This document shows positions 24,260 to 32,303 of a DNA stretch of 32,303 nucleotides, in pieces. This DNA comes from Lysobacterales bacterium (GTDB lineage Bacteria > Pseudomonadota > Gammaproteobacteria > Xanthomonadales > SZUA-36), in contig WTJD01000007.1 of the NCBI GenBank assembly GCA_011524975.1, forward strand, positions 1 through 32,303. Direction: 5' to 3'. A program made the translations under genes and the position numbers. Numbering within the stretch: the first letter of the stretch is position 1; each line of letters opens with the position of its first letter. Under the pieces are notes generated by a model. That model searched no databases and was not told the DNA's origin. It was given only the letters and a program-made list of their open reading frames with translations.

Positions 24260-27112
24260 TCAGTCGCGTGTGCGGCTTTCCAGCAATTCTTCCTGCCTGT
24301 CCGTGAACGCCCGGTAATGTCGCTGCCATTCAGAAGGCTGGCTAACCCGGGTCACCTGGACCGCAGTAACCTTGTACTCGGGACAGTTCGTGGCCCAGTC
24401 CGAATTTTCGGTCGTAACCACGTTGGCGCCGGTCAGCGGAAAATGAAACGTGGTGTAAACCACGCCCGGCTGCACCCGCGGGGTCACCACCGCGTGCAGC
24501 ACGGTGTCGCCGGCCCGGCTCTCGATACCCACCCAGTCGCCGTCTTTGATGCCGCGCTGCTCAGCGTCATGCGGATGAATTTCCAGCACGTCTTCCTCGG
24601 CCCAGCGTGAATTCGGCGTTCTGCGGGTCTGGGCGCCCACGTTGTACTGACTCAGGATGCGCCCCGTGGTCAGCAAAAGCGGGTACTTGCGCGTGCTGCG
24701 CTCCGTGGTGGGCACAAAGCCGGTGATCGCAAAATAACCCTTCCCGCGAACGAATTCGCGCGTGTGCATCGTAGGGGTGCCTTCCGGCGCCTCGTCATTA
24801 CACGGCCACTGGATGGATCCCAGCCGGTCCAGCTTTTCGTAGGTTACACCCTTGAACGTCGGTGTCAGGCGCGCGATTTCAGCCATGATTTCGGACGGGT
24901 GTTGGTAGTCCATGGGAAAACCCAATGCGTTGGAAAGCGCCACCGTCGCCTCCCAGTCGGCCTTGCCCGCCAGTGGTTCGATGACCTTGCGCACCCGCGA
25001 TATCCGTCGCTCCGCGTTGGTGAAGGTCCCGTCTTTTTCCAGGAATGAGGATCCCGGCAAAAACACGTGCGCGAAACGCGCCGTTTCATTCAGGAAAATA
25101 TCCTGCACGATCAGGCACTCCATGGCCTTGAGCGCCGCCTCCACATGCTGTGTATTGGGGTCGGACTGCGCCACATCCTCTCCCTGCACGTACAGGGCCT
25201 TGAAGTGACCGGCCACCGCGCCGTCAAACATGTTCGGGATACGCAATCCGGGCTCGGACTGGAGCTCCACGCCCCACTCCGATTCAAACATCGACCGCAC
25301 GGCCGGGTCTGAAACGTGCCGATAGCCCGGAAACTCATGCGGGAAAGACCCCATGTCACAGGAGCCCTGCACGTTGTTCTGCCCGCGCAGAGGGTTGACG
25401 CCGACACCCTCGCGTCCAAGATTGCCGGTCAGCATGGCCAGGTTGGCAATACCCATCACCATCGTGGAACCCTGGGTGTGCTCACTCACGCCCAGGCCAT
25501 AGTAGATGGCGCCGTTGGGCGCGCCCGCGTACAGGCGAGCGGCCGCGCGCAAATCCTGTGGGTCAATGCCTGTGAAAGCCTCCATGGCTTCCGGGGAGTT
25601 CTCCTCGCGCAGAATGAATTCGCGCCAGGTTTCGAAGGCCGGCATCTCACACCGCTCGGCGATGAAATCGAGATCGTCCAGACCTTCACTGACGATCACA
25701 TGCGCCATGGCGTTGATAAAGGCAACATTGGCGCCCGGTTTCAGCTGCAAATGATGATCGGCGCTGACATGCGGCCCGCTGACCAGCTCAATGGCGCGCG
25801 GATCGACCACGATCAGCTGGGCGCCCTCCCGCAGCCGTCGTTTGAGCCGGGAGGCAAATACGGGGTGCGCATCCGTGGGGTTTGCCCCCACAACCATGAT
25901 GACGTCCGCATGGGCAACCGAGTTAAACGCCTGGGTGCCCGCCGATTCACCCAGGGTGGTCTTCAGCCCGTAGCCGGTGGGTGAATGGCACACCCGCGCG
26001 CAGGTGTCCACGTTGTTGTTACCGAACGCCGCCCGCACCAGCTTTTGCACCAGGTAGGTCTCTTCGTTGGTGCAACGCGATGACGTGATTCCGCCAACGC
26101 TGTCCGGGCCGTATTTCTGCTGAATATCCTTCAATCTCGCGGCGGTGTGGGCCAGCGCCTCATCCCAACTGACTTCCCGCCAGTGTTCATCAATGGAGTC
26201 CCGGATCATCGGTGAGGTGATGCGGTCCTCGTGGGTCGCGTAGCCCCAGGCAAAACGCCCCTTGACGCAGGCATGGCCTTCGTTGGCCTTGCCGTCTTTC
26301 CACGGTGTCATTCGCACCACTTCCCCCTGGCGGGTTTCTGCGCGGAAACCGCAGCCGACGCCGCAGTAGGCGCAGGTGGTGTGGGTGACCCCGTCCGGCA
26401 CCCCTTTCTCCAGCACCGACCGGTCTTCCAACGCGGTGGTCGGGCAGGCCTCAACACAGGCGCCGCAGGACACGCAGTCGGAATCCATGAACTGTTCCGA
26501 CTGGCCCGCGACGATCTTCGAGGAAAAACCCCTGCCATCCACACTCAGGGCGAAAGTGCCCTGAATGTCTTCGCAGGCGCGTACGCAGCGGTAGCAGACG
26601 ATACAGGCCGCAGGGTCGAAGCGAAAATAAGGGTTGGAAAAATCAGGCGCGGCGTCGAGATGATTGCTGCCGTCGGTCCCGTACCGGCTCTCACCGATAC
26701 CCATGTCCGCGGCCAGGTCGTGCAGCGAACATTCGGTCTCACAATGTTTGGGATGATCCGAAAGGTAAAGCTCCACCACATTTTTACGCAGACGCTGCAG
26801 CTTTTCGCTCTGCGTGCGCACCTCCATGCCTTCCTCGGCCAACGTGGTGCAGGATGCCGGCGTACCCCGGCGACCCTCAATCTCGACCAGGCAGACCCGG
26901 CAGGAGCCGAAGGCATCCAACTGGTCGGTCGCGCACAGCTTGGGCACCGAAATGCCCGCAAGTTCCGCGGCGCGCATCACGGAGGTGCCGGCGGGTACTT
27001 CCACCGAGCGCCCATCCACCAACAGACGAATGGCCTCGGAACCGATGCCCGGGGGCGGCGTGCCCAGGTCCGGCTGTGGCGCATAGGGGGTTAAGTGAAT
27101 CAGGTCGGTCAT
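24260..27112 (-). CDS. fdsA: NAD-dependent formate dehydrogenase alpha subunit (molybdopterin, Cys-type)
   Basis: The likely start is the ATG at 27112. N-terminal 2Fe-2S domain (GISVPKLCATDQLDAFGSCRVCLVEIEGRRGTPASC), ferredoxin clusters (CIVCYRCVRACEDIQG, CVSCGACVEACPTTAL), CAYCGVGCGF, active-site region NNVDTCARVCHSPTGYGLKTTLGESAGTQAFNSV, NPLRGQNNVQGSCDMG. Confidence 0.96.
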   Translation of the reverse strand: MTDLIHLTPYAPQPDLGTPPPGIGSEAIRLLVDGRSVEVPAGTSVMRAAELAGISVPKLCATDQLDAFGSCRVCLVEIEGRRGTPASCTTLAEEGMEVRTQSEKLQRLRKNVVELYLSDHPKHCETECSLHDLAADMGIGESRYGTDGSNHLDAAPDFSNPYFRFDPAACIVCYRCVRACEDIQGTFALSVDGRGFSSKIVAGQSEQFMDSDCVSCGACVEACPTTALEDRSVLEKGVPDGVTHTTCAYCGVGCGFRAETRQGEVVRMTPWKDGKANEGHACVKGRFAWGYATHEDRITSPMIRDSIDEHWREVSWDEALAHTAARLKDIQQKYGPDSVGGITSSRCTNEETYLVQKLVRAAFGNNNVDTCARVCHSPTGYGLKTTLGESAGTQAFNSVAHADVIMVVGANPTDAHPVFASRLKRRLREGAQLIVVDPRAIELVSGPHVSADHHLQLKPGANVAFINAMAHVIVSEGLDDLDFIAERCEMPAFETWREFILREENSPEAMEAFTGIDPQDLRAAARLYAGAPNGAIYYGLGVSEHTQGSTMVMGIANLAMLTGNLGREGVGVNPLRGQNNVQGSCDMGSFPHEFPGYRHVSDPAVRSMFESEWGVELQSEPGLRIPNMFDGAVAGHFKALYVQGEDVAQSDPNTQHVEAALKAMECLIVQDIFLNETARFAHVFLPGSSFLEKDGTFTNAERRISRVRKVIEPLAGKADWEATVALSNALGFPMDYQHPSEIMAEIARLTPTFKGVTYEKLDRLGSIQWPCNDEAPEGTPTMHTREFVRGKGYFAITGFVPTTERSTRKYPLLLTTGRILSQYNVGAQTRRTPNSRWAEEDVLEIHPHDAEQRGIKDGDWVGIESRAGDTVLHAVVTPRVQPGVVYTTFHFPLTGANVVTTENSDWATNCPEYKVTAVQVTRVSQPSEWQRHYRAFTDRQEELLESRTRD

Positions 27113-27125
27113 GTCTTGACTCCGC

Positions 27126-28670
27126 TCAGCGCTCGTCGGCGATCCCGAAATCCTCGGGAAAATGTTCAATCGCGCTGCGCACCGGTATGGGGGTCAGACC
27201 GCCCATGGCGCACAGTGATCCGTCAATCATGGTCTCGCAGAGCTCATCCAGCAGTCCGAGATTCGATTGCCTGGCTTCATTATCTTTAATCTTATCAATC
27301 AGTTCCATTCCGCGCACGGAGCCCACCCGACAGGGCGTGCACTTTCCGCAGGATTCCACCGCGCAGAACTCCATGGCAAACCGGGCCTGATCGGCCATGT
27401 CAACGGTGTCGTCAAATACCACCACACCGCCATGGCCCAACATGCCGCCCGCCTCCGCCATGGCTTCATAATCCAGGGGCGTATCCCACAGCGACGCCGG
27501 CAGATAGGCGCCCAGCGGCCCTCCCACCATGATCGCGCGTGGCGGCCTTCCATTGGCCGTGCCACCACCGAAATCTTCCAGGACCTCCCGCAGCGAGGCA
27601 CCAAATGGCAGTTCGACCAGCCCACCCCGCCGGACATTGCCGGCCAACTGTACTGTCAATGTTCCTCGTGAACGGCCGGTACCGAAATCCTCATAGTATT
27701 TCGCCCCGCGCGCCAGGATGGTGCTGACGGCGCCCAGTGTGAGCACGTTGTTGACAACGGTCGGCTGTCCGAAAAGGCCCTCGATGGCCGGCAGCGGCGG
27801 CTTGAATCGAACCAGCCCCCGCTTGCCTTCCAGGCTCTCCAGCATGGAGGTCTCCTCGCCGCAGATATACGCTCCAGCGCCCAGCCTGACTTCGATATCG
27901 AAGGATTGGCCGCTGCCACGGATATCACGGCCCAGAAAGCCCTCTTCACGCGCCGTGGCCAGGGTGGATTCCAGTACGCGCAGAGCGCGGGGGTACTCCG
28001 AGCGCAGGTAAATGTAGCCCTGCCCCGCGCCCACCGCGAGGCCGGCAATGGTCATGCCCTCGATCAGCTGAAAGGGGTCGGCCTCCATCAGCAGCCGGTC
28101 AGCAAACGTGCCTGAATCACCCTCATCGGCATTGCAGCAGATGAATTTTTCATCCGCGGGCGTGTCCAGTACCGTTTGCCACTTGATGCCCGTGGGAAAC
28201 GCCGCGCCCCCCCGGCCCCGCAGGCCGGATTGTTTGATCTCATCGACGATGTCCTGCCCGCTCATCGTCAGCGCCCGCTCCAGGCCCCGATATCCGCCCT
28301 GTGCCCGGTAATCGTCCAGGGAAAGAGGATCAATCACCCCGGCGCGTTCGAAGGTCAGGCGCTCTTGGCGCGACAGCCAGGTCACTTCATCGACCGGACC
28401 CAGCGCGGTGCTGTGCCGGCAGCTGCCGGGAAATCCTGCGTCGAACATGCCCGCGACATCGTCCGGTGTCACCGAGCCAAAGGCCTGGCGGCCTTCATGG
28501 GTCTCCACTTCCACCAGGGGCTCCAGCCAGAACGCGCCCCTGGAGCCGTTGCGCACCAGCTCGATATCGATGCCGCGCACCCGGGCCTGGGCGGTAATCT
28601 CCACCGCCACCTCGTCCGCGCCCAGCGCGCAGGCCGTGGTGTCGGAAGGCACATAAACGGTCACTGCCAT
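27126..28670 (-). CDS. fdsB: NAD-dependent formate dehydrogenase beta subunit (NuoF-like, FMN/NADH)
   Basis: The likely start is the ATG at 28670 (MAVTVYVPSDTTACALGADEV). SGLRGRGGAAFPTGIKW, CNADEGDSGTFADRLLMEADPFQLIEGM, GAGAYICGEETSMLESLEGKRG, ESCGKCTPCRVG. Confidence 0.96.
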   Translation of the reverse strand: MAVTVYVPSDTTACALGADEVAVEITAQARVRGIDIELVRNGSRGAFWLEPLVEVETHEGRQAFGSVTPDDVAGMFDAGFPGSCRHSTALGPVDEVTWLSRQERLTFERAGVIDPLSLDDYRAQGGYRGLERALTMSGQDIVDEIKQSGLRGRGGAAFPTGIKWQTVLDTPADEKFICCNADEGDSGTFADRLLMEADPFQLIEGMTIAGLAVGAGQGYIYLRSEYPRALRVLESTLATAREEGFLGRDIRGSGQSFDIEVRLGAGAYICGEETSMLESLEGKRGLVRFKPPLPAIEGLFGQPTVVNNVLTLGAVSTILARGAKYYEDFGTGRSRGTLTVQLAGNVRRGGLVELPFGASLREVLEDFGGGTANGRPPRAIMVGGPLGAYLPASLWDTPLDYEAMAEAGGMLGHGGVVVFDDTVDMADQARFAMEFCAVESCGKCTPCRVGSVRGMELIDKIKDNEARQSNLGLLDELCETMIDGSLCAMGGLTPIPVRSAIEHFPEDFGIADER

Positions 28671-28671
28671 C

Positions 28672-29127
28672 TCAAACCTCCACCAGCCGGTCGAAGGTGT
28701 CCGGCGACACCCCTGCGTGAACGTCATCATCGATCCGCACGGACGGCGCGCAACTGCAATTGCCCAGGCAATAGACCGGCTCCAGGCGGTACTTGCCGTC
28801 TGCTGTCGTCTCGCCGTAGTCAATGCCCAGCCGCGCTTTCACATGGGCTTCCAGCGCCCTGGAACCCATGGCCTGGCAGGCCTCGGCCCGGCACAGATGA
28901 ATCGTGGTTTCCCCACCCGGGCTGACATGAAAATCGTGATAAAAACCGATGACGCCATGGACTTCCGCACGCGAAAGCCCCATGCCATCGGCCAGTTCAG
29001 GAATCACCTCGGGAGGGACATACCCCAACGCCTCCTGAACGGCGTGCAGCAACGGCAGCAGACCGCCCGGCACATCGGCAAATTGCCGAACCAGATCCCT
29101 GATCAGAGCTTCTCTGTCCACCGCCAT
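28672..29127 (-). CDS. fdsG: NAD-dependent formate dehydrogenase gamma subunit (NuoE-like, 2Fe-2S)
   Basis: The likely start is the ATG at 29127. LLPLLHAVQEALGYVPPEVIPELA, VHGVIGFYHDFHVSPGG, CRAEACQAMGS, EPVYCLGNCSCAPSVRIDD. Confidence 0.95.
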   Translation of the reverse strand: MAVDREALIRDLVRQFADVPGGLLPLLHAVQEALGYVPPEVIPELADGMGLSRAEVHGVIGFYHDFHVSPGGETTIHLCRAEACQAMGSRALEAHVKARLGIDYGETTADGKYRLEPVYCLGNCSCAPSVRIDDDVHAGVSPDTFDRLVEV

Positions 29128-29188
29128 TGTCTCACCCGCTGAAGCACCCTTTAATGGAGCCCCTATAGTATTCCTGCGGCGGGGTACA

Positions 29189-29204
29189 CGCAAAGCCCAT
29201 GCCC
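29189..29204 (-). promoter_or_regulatory. Candidate sigma-54 (-24/-12) promoter element upstream of fdsG
   Basis: Minus-strand GGGCATGGGCTTTGCG matches TGGCACG-N4-TTGC at 9 of 11 defined positions by hand, including the GG and GC dinucleotides with correct spacing, about 60 nt upstream of the fdsG ATG. Confidence 0.35.
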
Positions 29205-29376
29205 GGGCACCGGGGCGCCACGCCTTTGCCCAGACCCGCCTGTGCGTGAACGACACACAGCGGATCACCCGCCGAAAAGCGCGCGTGGCAAGCCAGCACA
29301 GCTTGACGCTCAGCGTTGCAGGCCCGGTTGAATGTGCATCATGGCCCCGGGCAAGCGGCCCCATTAAAATGTACCG

Positions 29377-30492
29377 ATGGAGCGTATGCGTGCCGACCGG
29401 GTTGTCATCGGCGCCGGTGTCATTGGCCTGGCGATCGCGCGCGCCCTGGCGATGTCAGGGCGCGAGGTGCTGGTGCTGGAGGCCCATTCGGCCATCGGCA
29501 TGGAGGTGTCCAGCCGCAGCTCGGAGGTGATTCATGCCGGGCTTTATTACCCGCCCCAATCGGTAAAAGCCGAGACCTGCCTCGAGGGTAACCGGCTGCT
29601 GTATGACTATTGCACGCTCAAGGGCGTGCCCCATGGCCGCATTGGCAAACTCATCGTCGCCAGCGGATCGAACCAGGTCGCGTCGCTGGAGCACATCAGG
29701 CTCAACGCGGAGCGCTGCGGCCTGAGTGATTTGCAGTGGCTGGATCAGGGTCAGATGCTGCGGAAGGAACCCGCGGTCAGAGCCGAGGCCGCGCTCTGGT
29801 CACCATCCACGGGCATCGTTGACAGCCATGCACTGATGTCGGCGTTGCAGGCGGATCTCGAGGCGGCAGGCGGCATCATCGCATTCAATACCCCGGTGAC
29901 ATCCGGCCGGCCCGGCAAACATGGCCCGCTGCTGAATACGGGCGGCCAGGACAATTGCGTCATCGAAACCAACATGGTCATTAACGCCGCGGGGCTCCAT
30001 GCCACGCGGCTGGCCTCGCGCATCGAGGGCATGAGCAGCGATTCGATCCCGGGCCTCAATCCGACTCGCGGGCATTACTTCTACTGCGCGGGCAAATCCC
30101 CGCTGAACCACCTGGTCTACCCCCTGCCTGAGCGCGGTGGGTTGGGTATCCACGGAACGCTGGACCTGTCCGGCCGGTTGCGGTTTGGTCCGGACAGTGA
30201 ACCGGTCGACACCATCGACTATGCCTTCGATGAATCTCGCCGAGCGCGTTTCCTCGCCTCTATCCGGCGCTGGCTTCCAGGGTTGGGCCCGGATGACCTG
30301 CTCCCCGGCTACACGGGTATCCGGCCCCGACTGGCGAAGCCCGGCGAAGCGTTCAGGGATTTCCTGATCTCCGGCCCGGAACAACACGGCGTGCGGGGCC
30401 TGATCAACCTCTTCGGCATCGAATCGCCCGGGCTCACCGCCTGCCTGGCGCTTGCGGACCGCGTTACGGCCACAGCCAACAGCCTGTCCTGA
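29377..30492 (+). CDS. FAD-dependent oxidoreductase of the L-2-hydroxyglutarate oxidase (LhgO) type
   Basis: 371 aa. ADRVVIGAGVIGLAIARALAMSGREVLVLEAHSAIGMEVSSRSSEVIHAGLYYPPQSVKAETCLEGNRLLYDYC, SPSTGIVDSHALMSALQADLEAAGG, VINAAGLHATRLA, LVYPLPERGGLGIHGTLDLSGRLRFGPD. Confidence 0.9.
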   Translation: MERMRADRVVIGAGVIGLAIARALAMSGREVLVLEAHSAIGMEVSSRSSEVIHAGLYYPPQSVKAETCLEGNRLLYDYCTLKGVPHGRIGKLIVASGSNQVASLEHIRLNAERCGLSDLQWLDQGQMLRKEPAVRAEAALWSPSTGIVDSHALMSALQADLEAAGGIIAFNTPVTSGRPGKHGPLLNTGGQDNCVIETNMVINAAGLHATRLASRIEGMSSDSIPGLNPTRGHYFYCAGKSPLNHLVYPLPERGGLGIHGTLDLSGRLRFGPDSEPVDTIDYAFDESRRARFLASIRRWLPGLGPDDLLPGYTGIRPRLAKPGEAFRDFLISGPEQHGVRGLINLFGIESPGLTACLALADRVTATANSLS

Positions 30493-30501
30493 CGGGCAAG
30501 C

Positions 30502-32303
30502 TCAATTTTCCGGCAGGTAGCGAAATTCCAGAAACCACTCCCTTCCCCGGCCTGGGAAGTAGCGATAACGCCCAAACGCGAAATCGGCGCGATCCGCGTA
30601 GCGGCGGTCAGCCAGGTTGTTCAGGCGAAGGGTCAGCCGCGTCTGGTCACCCAACCACCAGCCCGCGCGCAGGTTGAGCAGTTGATGGCCGCTGTACCGG
30701 TGCAGATTTTGAGCGTCCATGAAGTAATCACCCTGGTGAATCCACTGCAATTCCAGGTCCAGGTCCTCGTTCGGCGTGAAGCGCAGCCGCATGCTGCCAA
30801 GCCAGCGCGGAGCGGTATCCACGTCGTTGCCGGCAATGAACTGCTCGCCGCGAACAGGTGTGAAGGTAAAATCATAGCGGTGCCTGGCCCAACTGCCGTC
30901 CAGCGTGGCCAGCCATCTCTCACCCAACGCCCAGGCCAGTGAGGCCTCGATGCCCTGATGCCGGGTTCTTGCGCCGCTGACGTTGAAGCCCTGGGCGTCA
31001 CGAAACACGGAGTCGCGCTTGCGCATGACATAGGCGGCGATATCGGCCCGCCAGGAAGGCTGTTCGGTGCGCCAGCCCAACTCCAGGCTGTCGAGCTGTT
31101 CCGAGTCGAGATCGGACACCAGCTGCCCGTTCTGCAATCGATACAGTTCCGTCATCTGCGGGGCGCGAAAACCGCGCGTCAAACCGCCATAGATGATGGC
31201 ATCGTCGTCGAGACGATATTGGACCTGCAGTTTGGGCGCTACGTTGTTGAAGTGATCACTGCGGTCTGCCGGGCGCGTATACAGGCAGCCCCCCATGCCG
31301 CACGGCGTTCCGTCATCACGCGTGTTGCCGTCAAGCATCAGGTTGTTGTAGTCGTAGCGGATATGTTCAAACCGCAGGCCGGCCGTGAGGGCCCAACGTG
31401 CGCCCAGGGACCAGTCGACCTGAAGATAGGGCGCCAGGGCATACTGGGCCACTTCGTAGTCATAGTGCTGGCCCTGCGGGCGCGTCTCTGCCAGCCGGGG
31501 CGGCCCCTCGGTAGGGTCAGACTGAAACTGGTCAAGGAAAGCCTCGGCCCATTCAATATCCAGCCCGGCCGTCCACGACCTGTCACCCCGCCCGAAAGAT
31601 GCCGAAATGAGCGCTCCGGCGCTGACCTGCCCATTTTTTTCCAGTGGCGTCCCGGGCGCGAAATGATGCAGAAAAGACATGTCAGAGTGTCGCAGGAAAG
31701 GCCGTATATCCAGCGCTATTTCCCCCACCGCCCGGGTCCAAATGGCATACAGACGCTGGCTCGCCGCGTCCCGAAACGCGTCCGGAATGGGGTTCGTCTT
31801 GGAGAGCGCTTCGTCACGGTACGCTTCGAAGCCGAATATGAACCCGGCCGTGTCCTGATCCAGCGTGGTGGCCGTGAGTGCCAGCGTCAGGTCACCACCG
31901 GCCAACCGGCCCTGATGCTTCAGGTGCAGCTTGCCCTGCCGGTGCGCCGAGTCTTCTCGAAATCCGCCGTCATAGCCAAACATGGCGGCAGCATGCCAGC
32001 GGTCGTCTTCTCCACCGGGTAGAGAAACCCGTGCCCGCGCAAAGTCATTGGCGCCGTACTCCAGGCCCAGGTAAGGCAAGTCGCCCGGCAGCGGCATCAG
32101 CGTGTTGACAATGCCGTGCAGCGCGTTGGAACCGTACAGCGCGTTGCCCGGCCCACGCACCACTTCCACCGCACGGGCCATTTCCGTGAACAACTCAAAC
32201 ATCTGGTTCACGTTACAGAACCCGGAAGGGCGAATGGGAATCCCATCTTCCAGAAACAGAAAACCACCGCAGGAGCCGGCGCCTGAGAGCACCGGTGAAC
32301 GAA
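30502..32303 (-). CDS. TonB-dependent receptor, 5' end truncated by the window edge
   Basis: Plug-to-barrel features: FLFLEDGIPIRPSGFCNVNQMFELFTEMARAVEVVRGPGNALYGSNALHGIVNTL, YGGLTRGFRAPQMTELYRLQNG, terminal LRLNNLADRRYADRADFAFGRYRYFPGRGREWFLEFRYLPEN. The signal peptide and TonB box lie outside the window. Confidence 0.92.
   Translation of the reverse strand, partial: RSPVLSGAGSCGGFLFLEDGIPIRPSGFCNVNQMFELFTEMARAVEVVRGPGNALYGSNALHGIVNTLMPLPGDLPYLGLEYGANDFARARVSLPGGEDDRWHAAAMFGYDGGFREDSAHRQGKLHLKHQGRLAGGDLTLALTATTLDQDTAGFIFGFEAYRDEALSKTNPIPDAFRDAASQRLYAIWTRAVGEIALDIRPFLRHSDMSFLHHFAPGTPLEKNGQVSAGALISASFGRGDRSWTAGLDIEWAEAFLDQFQSDPTEGPPRLAETRPQGQHYDYEVAQYALAPYLQVDWSLGARWALTAGLRFEHIRYDYNNLMLDGNTRDDGTPCGMGGCLYTRPADRSDHFNNVAPKLQVQYRLDDDAIIYGGLTRGFRAPQMTELYRLQNGQLVSDLDSEQLDSLELGWRTEQPSWRADIAAYVMRKRDSVFRDAQGFNVSGARTRHQGIEASLAWALGERWLATLDGSWARHRYDFTFTPVRGEQFIAGNDVDTAPRWLGSMRLRFTPNEDLDLELQWIHQGDYFMDAQNLHRYSGHQLLNLRAGWWLGDQTRLTLRLNNLADRRYADRADFAFGRYRYFPGRGREWFLEFRYLPEN

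Noticed and set aside
30958-32022. 354-aa plus-strand ORF
   Set aside because: Antisense to the TonB receptor barrel. No signal peptide or family motif.
1-32303. CRISPR arrays, tRNA/rRNA genes, IS elements, prophage or defence genes
   Set aside because: No regularly spaced repeats, no tRNA-like cloverleaf, no transposase/integrase motifs and no known defence domains were seen in any frame with coding support.

Overview
The window is a contiguous 32.3-kb piece of a GC-rich, probably gammaproteobacterial chromosome. It is dense with ordinary metabolic genes. I see no rRNA, tRNA, CRISPR array, transposase, integrase or recognisable defence system. From left to right it contains: a small secreted fasciclin-domain gene with a strong terminator; a minus-strand fatty-acid/organic-acid block (PQQ-type sugar dehydrogenase fused to a cytochrome c5-like domain, a long acyl-CoA dehydrogenase, and a 3-hydroxyacyl-CoA dehydrogenase/enoyl-CoA hydratase fusion); an alpha/beta hydrolase; two tandem Cys/Met-metabolism PLP enzymes; a large exported BNR/Asp-box protein on the plus strand; a MetA-family homoserine O-acyltransferase; a PaaI-type thioesterase; a TonB receptor; formate-tetrahydrofolate ligase; molybdenum-cofactor genes (moeA, moaB, mobA); fdsD and fdhD; a secreted endonuclease I-like gene on the opposite strand; fdsA, fdsB and fdsG (NAD-dependent formate dehydrogenase); a divergent FAD oxidoreductase of the L-2-hydroxyglutarate oxidase type; and a TonB receptor cut by the right edge. 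The observations most worth a second look are: (i) a decayed copy of the acyl-CoA dehydrogenase 3' end on the far side of the sugar dehydrogenase gene; (ii) a formate/Moco/C1 cluster in canonical order, interrupted by a counter-oriented secreted nuclease with an uncharacterised C-terminal domain; (iii) two spaced operator-like inverted repeats upstream of the fasciclin gene; (iv) a sigma-54-like element upstream of fdsG; and (v) a speculative organosulfur/C1 link among the DmdC-like dehydrogenase, the sulfhydrylase and the formate genes. I did not find a clearly novel system.
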